Source: UBA4655 sp964585575 (GTDB lineage: Bacteria > Planctomycetota > Planctomycetia > Pirellulales > UBA1268). Taken from it: DNA of 6,823 bases. Positions within the stretch are counted from its first letter, which is position 1. Each line of letters starts with the position of its first letter. Positions 1 through 6,152 of the stretch are shown piece by piece. The notes beneath the pieces are model-generated. The model did no database searches. It was not told the origin of the DNA and saw only the letters and a program-made list of their open reading frames with translations. A program made the translations under genes and the position numbers. The stretch is taken from assembly GCA_964585575.1 (NCBI GenBank), contig CAZPEM010000160.1, positions 1 to 6,823 of the forward strand, in the 5' to 3' direction.

Positions 1-60
1 GGGAATAATGTACAAATTACCACCATTGCGGCCGGTTCGCGATTCGGTCGATTTGCGTCT

Positions 61-64
61 GGAG
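61..64 (+). promoter_or_regulatory. Ribosome binding site of the integrase gene
   Basis: GGAG lies 7 nt before the ATG at 72 and supports that start. The preceding 60 bases begin with an AT-richer stretch (about 5-25) that could belong to a promoter, but no convincing -35/-10 pair is seen and the upstream part is outside the window. Confidence 0.55.
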
Positions 65-71
65 TTTCGCC

Positions 72-1406
72 ATGAGCGTGGCGCGGTTTTGTGAATTGGT
101 GCAGAGCACCCGGTTGCCGCCCGCAGACAAGAAGTGGTTCCCTCGCTGGGTTCGCCGGTACGCATCCGATCTCGGAAGAACTTCGGGAGACCTGCCGGTT
201 TCAGAGTCTGAAGTGATTCCATTCCTGAAGTCGCTGCGACGCCGCGGCATTCCCGCATGGCAGCGGCTACAGGCCGTGAAGGCGATCGAGGCATACCATT
301 CGATCGCGCTCAAATCGCAATCGCCTGTCCTGCAGAACATACGGCTCAAGCTCGGGCGGCTCGCGGAGCAGGAGCGGTCCGGATCGGGCGAGATGAGCCC
401 GGCCGGCACACTCGACGAGCGACACCTGATCGGGCACATCGATCCGAATGAACCGCCCCTGCTCCAGCAGACGCGGCGAGAACTCCGACTGCGTCATCGC
501 TCCCTGCTGACGGAGCGTTCATACGTCGGATGGCTCCGACGGTTCATCGCTCACTGCGGATCAGCCGATCTTTCGCAGTTCGGAGAGCCGCAGATCAAGC
601 GGTTTCTCTCGAACCTCGCCGTGACGGGGAATGTGACGGCGGGCACGCAAAACCAGGCGAAATGTGCGCTCCTGTTTCTCTACCAAACGGTCCTCGGACG
701 GGATCTCGAGTTTCTCGACATCGCGCCGGCGACGAAGTCACCGCGGCTGCCGGTGGTGCTCAGCCGAAATGAAATCGAGTCGCTCTTTGGACACCTCCAG
801 GGCCCTGCCCGGCTCATGTTCTCCATCATGTATGGTGCCGGACTGCGACATCAGGAGTGTCGCCGCCTGCGGGTCAAGGACGTTTGTTTCCACGAGGGCC
901 ACATCGTCGTCCGTTCCGGAAAGGGAGACAAGGACAGGATCACGGTCCTGCCAGAGCGGGCCCGCGACATGCTCGAGCGACAGATCGATGCCGTCAGGAG
1001 CCTTCACGCCGACGATCTCGAAAGCGGATTCGGCGGTGTCTTCCTGCCGCATGCCCTCGAGCGTAAATATCCAAACGCCCGCCACGAGTTTGGCTGGCAG
1101 TGGCTTTTCCCATCCCGCCAGATGGCCCGGGACCCGCGATCCATGGCCGTCCGGCGGCATCATGTCTCGGAGCAATTGTTCGCCACGGCTTTCAAGCGGG
1201 CGGTCCGGCGGACGGGCCTCCTCAAGCAGGCCGTTCCCCATTCCCTCAGGCACAGCTTCGCGACGCACATGCTCGAAGGGGGTGCCGACATCCGCACCGT
1301 CCAGGAACTTCTTGGGCACTCCGACGTGAGCACGACCATGATCTACCTTCACGTCATGAACCGCCCCGGCCTCGCGGTCCGCAGCCCGCTCGACGCCATC
1401 GCGTGA
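72..1406 (+). CDS. Integron-type tyrosine recombinase (IntI-like) with N-terminal extension
   Basis: A 444-residue tyrosine recombinase of the integron integrase family, which recombines attI and attC sites to insert or excise gene cassettes. The core starts near residue 128 with the SAM-like DNA-binding domain (about 145-210) and continues into the catalytic domain (about 225-440). Visible catalytic residues are R259 (GAGLRHQE), K284 (SGKGDKDR), H390 and R393 (PHSLRHSFATHML), H416 (LLGHSDVSTTMIY) and nucleophile Y425. The segment at about 325-365 (LPHALERKYPNA, then GWQWLFPS and RRHH) matches the extra patch that separates IntI from XerC/XerD. IntI proteins are usually about 320-340 residues, so this one carries about 110-125 extra at the N-terminus. 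Those residues look like a second core-binding domain (WVRRYASDLG, later PFLKSL). The start at 72 has a ribosome binding site. The gene looks lower in GC than its neighbours (58% for 541-600 against 73% for 3181-3240, counted by hand). The family call is firm; recombination activity and cassette association are not shown. Confidence 0.9.
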   Translation: MSVARFCELVQSTRLPPADKKWFPRWVRRYASDLGRTSGDLPVSESEVIPFLKSLRRRGIPAWQRLQAVKAIEAYHSIALKSQSPVLQNIRLKLGRLAEQERSGSGEMSPAGTLDERHLIGHIDPNEPPLLQQTRRELRLRHRSLLTERSYVGWLRRFIAHCGSADLSQFGEPQIKRFLSNLAVTGNVTAGTQNQAKCALLFLYQTVLGRDLEFLDIAPATKSPRLPVVLSRNEIESLFGHLQGPARLMFSIMYGAGLRHQECRRLRVKDVCFHEGHIVVRSGKGDKDRITVLPERARDMLERQIDAVRSLHADDLESGFGGVFLPHALERKYPNARHEFGWQWLFPSRQMARDPRSMAVRRHHVSEQLFATAFKRAVRRTGLLKQAVPHSLRHSFATHMLEGGADIRTVQELLGHSDVSTTMIYLHVMNRPGLAVRSPLDAIA

Positions 1407-1479
1407 AACGGTGTCAGGTTCCCACGGTGGTTCTCTCTCGCAACGATTGCATCTTGCGGTGTTTCCATCTCGCGGTGGC

Positions 1480-1485
1480 TACAAT
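1480..1485 (+). promoter_or_regulatory. Possible -10 element upstream of the dehydrogenase operon
   Basis: TACAAT matches the sigma-70 -10 consensus at five of six positions and lies 49 nt before the ATG at 1535. A TTGCGG at 1454-1459 could be the -35 element, but the spacer would be 20 bp, longer than usual. The TACAAT overlaps an alternative in-frame ATG at 1484, which argues against that start if the promoter is real. The remainder of the 1407-1534 gap shows no attC-like core site and no terminator hairpin with a T tract. Confidence 0.3.
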
Positions 1486-1524
1486 GTCGGCGTCGCTGGA
1501 CCGCAACCTGAGAACCCGCATCCC

Positions 1525-1528
1525 GAGG
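1525..1528 (+). promoter_or_regulatory. Ribosome binding site deciding the start at 1535
   Basis: GAGG with a 6-nt spacer to the ATG at 1535. The other in-frame ATG, at 1484, has only a weak GGTGG upstream, so 1535 is preferred; using 1484 would add 17 residues. Confidence 0.5.
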
Positions 1529-1534
1529 CCCTTC

Positions 1535-2968
1535 ATGCATCTTCCCGCCTGGCGTTTTGGCAAACCCTACGAATCGCTCGAGCGCGAGACGCTCGTCCAC
1601 TTCCTCACCGGGGAGCCGGTCGCCGAGGTCAGCCAGGTGGGCGGCGCGATCGTCGGCCGTGACCTCCAAAAGGCGGACCGGGCCCGCGAGGCGATCCTCG
1701 CGATCGCCCCGGAGGAAATCGTCGAGCGGCTCCAGACCGCGGGCAACCTCTATGCCCACGGCACGCTCCAGGTGGGCGACGCCAGGCAATCGCCCGAAGA
1801 CTTCGTGAAGCAGCAGTCGGCCACGACCGGGCTGCCCGAGAGCCTCTGCCGAGCCAACATGCAGAAGAACCTGTTCGTGCTCTCCAACATGGACCGCATG
1901 CTCGACGCGCTCTCCCGCGGCCTCGATCCGGCAATCCTCTGGCGCGGCTACGGCACCGAACACCGCGGCGTCGTCGTGAGCTACCAGTGCCAGGCGCCGG
2001 CGCTCGGCCTCGTGCTCCCTTCCAACTCGCCCGGAGTGCACACCCTCTGGCTGCCGGTGATCGCGCTCGGCGTCGGGCTCGTGATCAAGCCGGGAAGTCA
2101 GGAGCCGTGGACCCCCTACCGCATGGCCTCCGCGATGGTCGAGGCTGGCATCCCGGCCGAGGCGATCGGCCTCTATCCAGGCGCGACCGACGTCGGCGCG
2201 GGCATCCTCTCGGGCTGCCGCCGCAGCATGATCTTCGGCAGCGCGAAGACCGTCGAGCAGTATCGTGGCAACCCCGGCGTGCAGGTGCACGGACCGGGCT
2301 TCTCCAAGATTCTCCTTGGCGATGATTGCGTGGACGACTGGGAGAGGCACCTCGACGTCATGATCGAGAGCGTCGCCGTGAACAGCGGCCGCGGCTGCAT
2401 CAACGCCTCGGCGATCTACGCAAGCCGCCACACGAAACGCATCGCCGAGGCGATCGCCGCCCGACTCGGCCCGGTGGAAGTGAAGCCTCCGGACGCCCCC
2501 GATGCGAAACTTGCCGCCTTCACGATTCCCGGCGCCGCCAAGGCCATCTGGGGGCAGATCGAGGCGGGCCTGAAGGCCGCCGGAGTGACCCATGCCACCG
2601 AACCCTACGGCCCCAGGCTCGTCGAGGGGGAACGTTGCGGCTGGCTGCGGCCCACGGTCGTCCACTGCGGAAGCCCGGAGCCCGAAATCGCGCGGGCGGA
2701 ATACATGTTCCCGTTCGTCAGCGTCGTGGAGTGCCCGCAGGAAAGGATCCTCGACGCCATCGGCCCGACACTCGTCGCCACGGCGATCACCGACGATCCT
2801 GCCTTCCAGTCGAGGCTCGTCGGCTGCACGCACATCGACCGCCTCAACCTCGGGCCGATCCCGACGACGAAGCTCGACTGGCTGCAGCCGCACGAAGGGA
2901 ACATCATCGACTTCCTCTACCGCTCGCGGGCGCTCCAGCTCCATGCGGAGTCTGCGGTGACCGCGTGA
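1535..2968 (+). CDS. Aldehyde dehydrogenase-superfamily protein, possibly CoA-acylating
   Basis: A 477-residue NAD(P)-dependent aldehyde dehydrogenase-fold protein, predicted cytoplasmic. Visible landmarks are LPSNSPGVHTLWLP at 161-174 (the position of the oxyanion-hole Asn region), VIKPGSQEPWTP from 183 with cofactor-type K185, MIFGSA near 232-237, the nucleophile Cys in NSGRGCIN (C288), and E389 in EYMFPFV, the counterpart of the usual EIFGPV. The strand that normally carries the general-base Glu (ELGG) reads VHGPGFSK at 251-258 and has no Glu. Loss of this Glu is known for CoA-acylating aldehyde dehydrogenases (EutE/PduP, AdhE), and LuxC-type acyl-CoA reductases also have a GP-containing segment here. 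An acyl-CoA to aldehyde reaction is therefore a reasonable inference, but an ordinary aldehyde oxidase or an atypical enzyme remains possible. The Cys context (NSGRGC) is closer to classical aldehyde dehydrogenases. The gene is followed after 57 bp, in the same frame, by an iron-type alcohol dehydrogenase, which suggests the aldehyde is passed between the two. Confidence 0.85.
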   Translation: MHLPAWRFGKPYESLERETLVHFLTGEPVAEVSQVGGAIVGRDLQKADRAREAILAIAPEEIVERLQTAGNLYAHGTLQVGDARQSPEDFVKQQSATTGLPESLCRANMQKNLFVLSNMDRMLDALSRGLDPAILWRGYGTEHRGVVVSYQCQAPALGLVLPSNSPGVHTLWLPVIALGVGLVIKPGSQEPWTPYRMASAMVEAGIPAEAIGLYPGATDVGAGILSGCRRSMIFGSAKTVEQYRGNPGVQVHGPGFSKILLGDDCVDDWERHLDVMIESVAVNSGRGCINASAIYASRHTKRIAEAIAARLGPVEVKPPDAPDAKLAAFTIPGAAKAIWGQIEAGLKAAGVTHATEPYGPRLVEGERCGWLRPTVVHCGSPEPEIARAEYMFPFVSVVECPQERILDAIGPTLVATAITDDPAFQSRLVGCTHIDRLNLGPIPTTKLDWLQPHEGNIIDFLYRSRALQLHAESAVTA

Positions 2969-2990
2969 AGCGGCCCTGAACGCCCTTACC

Positions 2991-3036
2991 TGACGCCCGC
3001 GCCCTCCTTTCTGACGCCCGCGAACATGACGCCCGC
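2991..3036 (+). repeat. Three direct copies of TGACGCCCGC at the start of the alcohol dehydrogenase gene
   Basis: The 10-mer TGACGCCCGC occurs at 2991-3000, 3012-3021 and 3027-3036, spaced by 21 and 15 nt, both multiples of three. The third copy overlaps the ATG at 3026. Read in the frame of the gene, the first and third copies encode LTPAPSF and MTPAAPSF and the second LTPAN, so the array looks like a small duplication of the first codons of the gene. It could also serve as an operator. The stretch takes the place of a ribosome binding site, since no purine-rich motif precedes the ATG. Confidence 0.6.
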
Positions 3037-4180
3037 CGCCCCATCGTTCGAGTTTCGCTGTCCGACGCGTCTGGTGTCAGGCGAGGGCTCCGTCGAAAAA
3101 CTCGGCGAGATCGCCACGGAGCTTCGCTGCCGCCGGGCGCTCGTCGTGAGCGATCCTGGCGTCGTCGCCGCGGGGCATGCGGCGCTCGGGTCGGAGTCGC
3201 TTCGCCGCGCCGGCCTCGACGTCGAGTGCTTCTCGGGCTTTTCGGAGAACCCGACCACCCGGCACGTCGAGTCGGGGGCCGCGGTCTCGAGGGCCTTCCG
3301 CCCCGACCTCATCGTCGGCATCGGCGGCGGCAGCTCGATGGACTGCGCGAAGGGGATCAACTTCCTCCATTCGCTCGGCGGCACCATGCGCGACTACCAC
3401 GGCCGCGACCGGGCGAAGGGCCCCATGCTCCCGTCGATCGCCGTGCCGACGACCGCGGGCACGGGCAGCGAGACGCAGTCGTTCGCCCTGATCTCCGACG
3501 CCGAGACCGGCATGAAGATGGCCTGCGGCGCGGCCGCGGCCGCCTTTCGCGTCGCCATCCTCGACCCACGGCTCACACTCACCCAACCGGCCGGAGTGAC
3601 GGCCCTCACCGGCATGGACGCGATCTCCCACGCGGTGGAGAGCCACGTGAGCCTCGCGGCCACGCCCGGTTCACGGGTCTTTTCGCGTGAAGCGTGGCGG
3701 CTCCTCTGCCGCAACTTTCCGCGGGTGCTCGCCGACGGGGCCGATCTCGAGGCGCGTGCCGCGGTCCAACTCGCGGCCGCCTGGGCGGGCCTCGCCATCG
3801 AAAACGCGATGCTCGGCGCCGCCCACGCCCTCGCCAACCCGCTGACGGCCAGCCACGGGGTCGCCCACGGCCAGGCGGTCGGCGTCGTGCTGCCGCATGT
3901 CGTGCGATTCAACGGCCGACGCGTCTGGGATCGCTACGCCGAACTCTGGGCGGATCTCTCCGGCGAGCACGAGGATGCCGAAGCGGCCGACCGGATTGCA
4001 GACTGGCTCACGGCGACGCTTCGCTCCGCCGGCCTCGCGACCTCGCTCCGCGGGCTCGGCATCGAACGCCCCGATTCCCAGGACCTCGCCAAAGCGGCCG
4101 CCACGCAATGGACCGCGGGCTTCAATCCGCGTCCGGTGGTCGCCGATGATCTGCGGCGGCTCTACGAGGCCGCGTCATGA
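3026..4180 (+). CDS. Iron-type (group III) alcohol dehydrogenase
   Basis: A 384-residue NAD(P)-dependent alcohol dehydrogenase of the iron-containing family (FucO, DhaT, the C-terminal half of AdhE), of normal length. The N-terminal dinucleotide-binding half contains GIGGGSSMDCAK at 98-109 and PTTAGTGSE at 141-149. The all-helical half supplies the four metal ligands expected from FucO: D198 and H202 (GMDAISHAVE), H267 (GAAHALANPL) and H281 (HGVAHGQAVG). It should interconvert an aldehyde and an alcohol in the cytoplasm; the substrate is not evident and some relatives act on other carbonyls. The start at 3026 is the only ATG, GTG or TTG in frame after the stop of the preceding gene, and it has no Shine-Dalgarno motif, so translation may depend on the upstream gene. 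The frame is the same as that of the upstream aldehyde dehydrogenase, with one TGA between. The stop overlaps the next start (ATGA). Confidence 0.92.
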   Translation: MTPAAPSFEFRCPTRLVSGEGSVEKLGEIATELRCRRALVVSDPGVVAAGHAALGSESLRRAGLDVECFSGFSENPTTRHVESGAAVSRAFRPDLIVGIGGGSSMDCAKGINFLHSLGGTMRDYHGRDRAKGPMLPSIAVPTTAGTGSETQSFALISDAETGMKMACGAAAAAFRVAILDPRLTLTQPAGVTALTGMDAISHAVESHVSLAATPGSRVFSREAWRLLCRNFPRVLADGADLEARAAVQLAAAWAGLAIENAMLGAAHALANPLTASHGVAHGQAVGVVLPHVVRFNGRRVWDRYAELWADLSGEHEDAEAADRIADWLTATLRSAGLATSLRGLGIERPDSQDLAKAAATQWTAGFNPRPVVADDLRRLYEAAS

Positions 4181-5418
4181 TCGCCGCCACGGGATGGCGA
4201 ATGCTGGCGATCGTGTTGATCGCATCGGCGGCGGTCGCGAAAGAGCCCCGCCTCGCGGAGGCCGACGCGGAGGCGTGGCCGATGGCCCGCGGATGCGTCG
4301 AGGGCACCGGGCGTTCCGGCTCGATCCTCGAGTTTCCGCTTCGCGAGTCATGGCAGCGGCGGTTCGACAAGACTTCTTTCGAGGCGACGCCGATCATCGC
4401 CGACGGCACGATCTACATCGGCGATCTCGACGGCACGTTCCACGCCCTCTCGCTGACGACCGGAGAAACCCGCTGGAAGTTCGAGGGGGAAGCCGGGTTT
4501 TCGGCGGCGGCGGCGTTCGTGGCCGGGGCCGCGGATTCGACGGACGGCTCGCCATCGCTCGTGGTTGCCGGCGATTCGTTCGGCGTCGTCCGCGGGTTCG
4601 ATGCCAAAACTGGCGAGGTCGCGTGGAAGCATGAGCGGGATGGGGAGATCTCCGGCGGCCCGAGCGTCGTCGTCGACCAGCCCGGCGGCAGGCCGGCGAC
4701 GATCCTCGTCGGCTCGCAGGATGCCTCGCTCGTCTGCCTCTCGGCCGAGAGCGGCAAGGAGTTGTGGAGCCATTCGATCACCGACCAGATTCGCTGCATG
4801 CCGACGGTCGTGGCCGGCCGCATCCTCATCGCCGGCTGCGACGGACGGCTCCATGCGATCGACGCCGCCACCGGCAAGCCCGCGGGTGACGTGGTGATCG
4901 ACGGCCCCACGGGCACGACGCCGGCGGGCGTCGGAACGTCCGTCTTCTTCGGCAGCGAGGGGGGAACGTTCTATCGGATCGACGTCGCTTCGCCACCCGA
5001 CACGGATCACTCCATCTCGTGGCGCAAGAAGCCGGCGGGCGGCGGACAGGCCTACCGGTCGAGCGCGGCGATCGCGGAGGGCACGGCCGGACCGCTGGCC
5101 ATCGTCGGCACCCGCGGCCGGGCCGTCGAGGCTTTCTCCACGGTCGATGGAAATCGCCTCTGGCGAGCCGCCATGCGGGGCAAGGTCGATGCCTCGCCGG
5201 TGGTCGTCCGCGTGCGTGCAACCGGCCGCAATCCGGATTCCGCGGTGATCGCGTCCGACACCGCCGGACGGATCGCCGCCCTGCGGACGGGAGACGGCAC
5301 GGTTCTCTGGGAGTTCGACGCCGGGCAGGGCTTCACCGCCTCGCCGGCCGTTGCGGCCGGGCGGGTTGTGCTGGCTGGCGAGGACGGAACGGTCTGGTGC
5401 TTCAGCGGGGCCGAGTGA
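4177..5418 (+). CDS. Secreted PQQ-like beta-propeller repeat protein
   Basis: A 413-residue protein with an N-terminal signal peptide (hydrophobic about 8-20, likely cleavage after AVA at 19-21) and a chain of PQQ-like/BamB-like propeller repeats. The recurring blade signature, roughly G..xAxDxxTGxxxW, is seen at 86-100 (ending TTGETRW), 136-150 (AKTGEVAW), 183-197 (AESGKELW), 223-234 (ATGK, Trp lost), 263-282 (degenerate, ending SW), 315-329 (VDGNRLW) and 364-378 (GDGTVLW). A final strand GTVWCF at 404-409 probably closes the ring, giving seven or eight blades. No c-type heme motif (CxxCH) and no clear quinoprotein dehydrogenase active site is seen, so a scaffold or binding role is more likely than catalysis. 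The ATG overlaps the stop of the alcohol dehydrogenase by 4 nt, indicating translational coupling, although the two products should end up in different compartments. Confidence 0.85.
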   Translation: MIAATGWRMLAIVLIASAAVAKEPRLAEADAEAWPMARGCVEGTGRSGSILEFPLRESWQRRFDKTSFEATPIIADGTIYIGDLDGTFHALSLTTGETRWKFEGEAGFSAAAAFVAGAADSTDGSPSLVVAGDSFGVVRGFDAKTGEVAWKHERDGEISGGPSVVVDQPGGRPATILVGSQDASLVCLSAESGKELWSHSITDQIRCMPTVVAGRILIAGCDGRLHAIDAATGKPAGDVVIDGPTGTTPAGVGTSVFFGSEGGTFYRIDVASPPDTDHSISWRKKPAGGGQAYRSSAAIAEGTAGPLAIVGTRGRAVEAFSTVDGNRLWRAAMRGKVDASPVVVRVRATGRNPDSAVIASDTAGRIAALRTGDGTVLWEFDAGQGFTASPAVAAGRVVLAGEDGTVWCFSGAE

Positions 5419-5440
5419 CCGCTGCCGGCGGCCGTCACTG

Positions 5441-5469
5441 CCGCTCGCGCAGCGGGGGCAACGTGCCCC
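5441..5469 (+). terminator. Two adjoining short GC-rich hairpins after the propeller gene
   Basis: CCGCT/AGCGG (5441-5455, 5-bp stem, 5-nt loop) is followed at once by GGGGCA/TGCCCC (5455-5469, 6-bp stem, 3-nt loop); they share one base. They lie 23 nt after the stop at 5418. No T tract follows, so an intrinsic terminator is doubtful. In sequence this GC-rich such stems also arise by chance. The rest of the 212-bp gap shows an A-rich patch near 5537-5547 but no clear promoter. Confidence 0.25.
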
Positions 5470-5616
5470 GACCCTGCGGGCATCCCAACTGTCAGCGGGC
5501 CGATTTCACTCCATTTTCGCCAGCGGGAAGCCGATCGGGAAATAAACGTCAAGGTCGTGAACCGGGGCCGGCTGGGGTGCGTAGGATTGTCTGCCTCCGA
5601 CATGCAAACCGGGGGC

Positions 5617-5623
5617 GAGGAGG
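5617..5623 (+). promoter_or_regulatory. Strong ribosome binding site of the DksA-like gene
   Basis: GAGGAGG lies 7 nt before the ATG at 5631 and is the best Shine-Dalgarno match in the window. It fixes this start, although the reading frame stays open far upstream into the propeller gene. Confidence 0.8.
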
Positions 5624-5630
5624 ACGGCAG

Positions 5631-6050
5631 ATGGCACGCAAAGATGCACTTTTGAACCTCAGATCGATCCTCGTCCGTCGCCGCGACGCGCTGCGGAACG
5701 CCCTGGCCGGGGACCTGACGTTGCTGAAGGAGCTGCGGAGCGAATCGCCCGGCGACGTCATGGACGCCGCCTACGATTCCGCCCAGGACGAGATCTCGTC
5801 GCAGCTGGCCGAGGTGGAGAGCCGGGAACTGGCGTCGATCGAGAATGCACTCGACCGCATGAAGTCCGGCCAGTACGGCCTCTGCGAGGTGTGCAACAGC
5901 AGGATCCCGATGGCCCGACTCAACGCCCTGCCCTACGCGACGATGTGCATCGGCTGCCAGCGTGACGTCGAGAGGACCGGCTATTCCCCCGCTTCGCGTC
6001 GTGAGGAGCAGGAGGAGATGTCCGGCGACGTCGAGCTGGACGTTTCCTGA
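5631..6050 (+). CDS. DksA/TraR-family C4 zinc-finger protein
   Basis: A 139-residue cytoplasmic protein of the DksA/TraR family, whose members enter the secondary channel of RNA polymerase and tune transcription initiation, often together with ppGpp. The N-terminal half is a charged helical hairpin. Its tip reads GDVMDAAYD, with D42, D45 and A47 corresponding to the DxxDxA motif that DksA needs for activity. The C4 zinc finger is C85-x2-C88 (CEVC) and C106-x2-C109 (CIGC). From family knowledge, E. coli DksA has D71 and C114; the 43-residue interval between them, and the 18-residue step between the two Cys pairs, are the same here, so the register is conserved. The N-terminus is about 29 residues shorter than in E. 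coli DksA and the tail after the last Cys is longer and acidic. A true DksA-type regulator is therefore likely; the gene symbol is withheld because small family members with other roles exist. Confidence 0.88.
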   Translation: MARKDALLNLRSILVRRRDALRNALAGDLTLLKELRSESPGDVMDAAYDSAQDEISSQLAEVESRELASIENALDRMKSGQYGLCEVCNSRIPMARLNALPYATMCIGCQRDVERTGYSPASRREEQEEMSGDVELDVS

Positions 6051-6111
6051 CGCCCGGTTCGCGGGAGCACCCTCGAAACGCCGATGGACACGGAGTGATC
6101 GGCGGCCGGAG

Positions 6112-6128
6112 CGGTTCCGCCGGAACCG
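6112..6128. repeat. Perfect inverted repeat between the DksA-like and protease genes
   Basis: CGGTTCC and GGAACCG form a perfect 7-bp stem around GCC. It lies 61 nt after the stop at 6050 and 24 nt before the ATG at 6153. No T tract follows, so it is a weak terminator candidate; it could be an operator or a leader hairpin for the protease gene. The remainder of the 102-bp gap holds only a five-codon open frame starting at 6084 that ends at 6098 and is probably meaningless. Confidence 0.35.
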
Positions 6129-6152
6129 TCCGTACCGCAGGAACACCGGTCG

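Noticed and set aside
1410..1418. GGTGTCAGG, also present at 3073-3081
   Set aside because: The second copy is explained by coding sequence in the alcohol dehydrogenase, and two copies of a 9-mer without flanking similarity are not a convincing repeat.
1100..1534. Upstream open extension of the aldehyde dehydrogenase frame from an ATG at 1100
   Set aside because: It overlaps the catalytic half of the integrase and reads as Pro/Arg/His-rich noise; the ribosome binding site and family alignment favour 1535.
1407..1534. Possible attC or attI site after the integrase
   Set aside because: No paired GTTRRRY/RYYYAAC boxes and no long imperfect palindrome were found in the gap.
1349..2944. Long open frame on the - strand (531 codons) opposite the aldehyde dehydrogenase
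   Set aside because: It is antisense to a well-supported enzyme, encodes low-complexity Arg/Ala/Asp-rich sequence with no recognisable motif, and such frames are expected in GC-rich codon-biased DNA.
2966..2968. TGA between the two dehydrogenases read as selenocysteine
   Set aside because: No SECIS-like hairpin is evident just downstream, and no catalytic role for a residue at the end of the aldehyde dehydrogenase is known.
5582..5587. TAGGAT as a -10 element for the DksA-like gene
   Set aside because: No acceptable -35 hexamer lies at 16-18 bp spacing, and a four-of-six match is weak support.
6048..6056. A further TGACGCCCG at the stop of the DksA-like gene, resembling the repeat at 2991-3036
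   Set aside because: It matches only nine bases, lies 3 kb away in a different context and includes a stop codon; chance is likely in GC-rich DNA.
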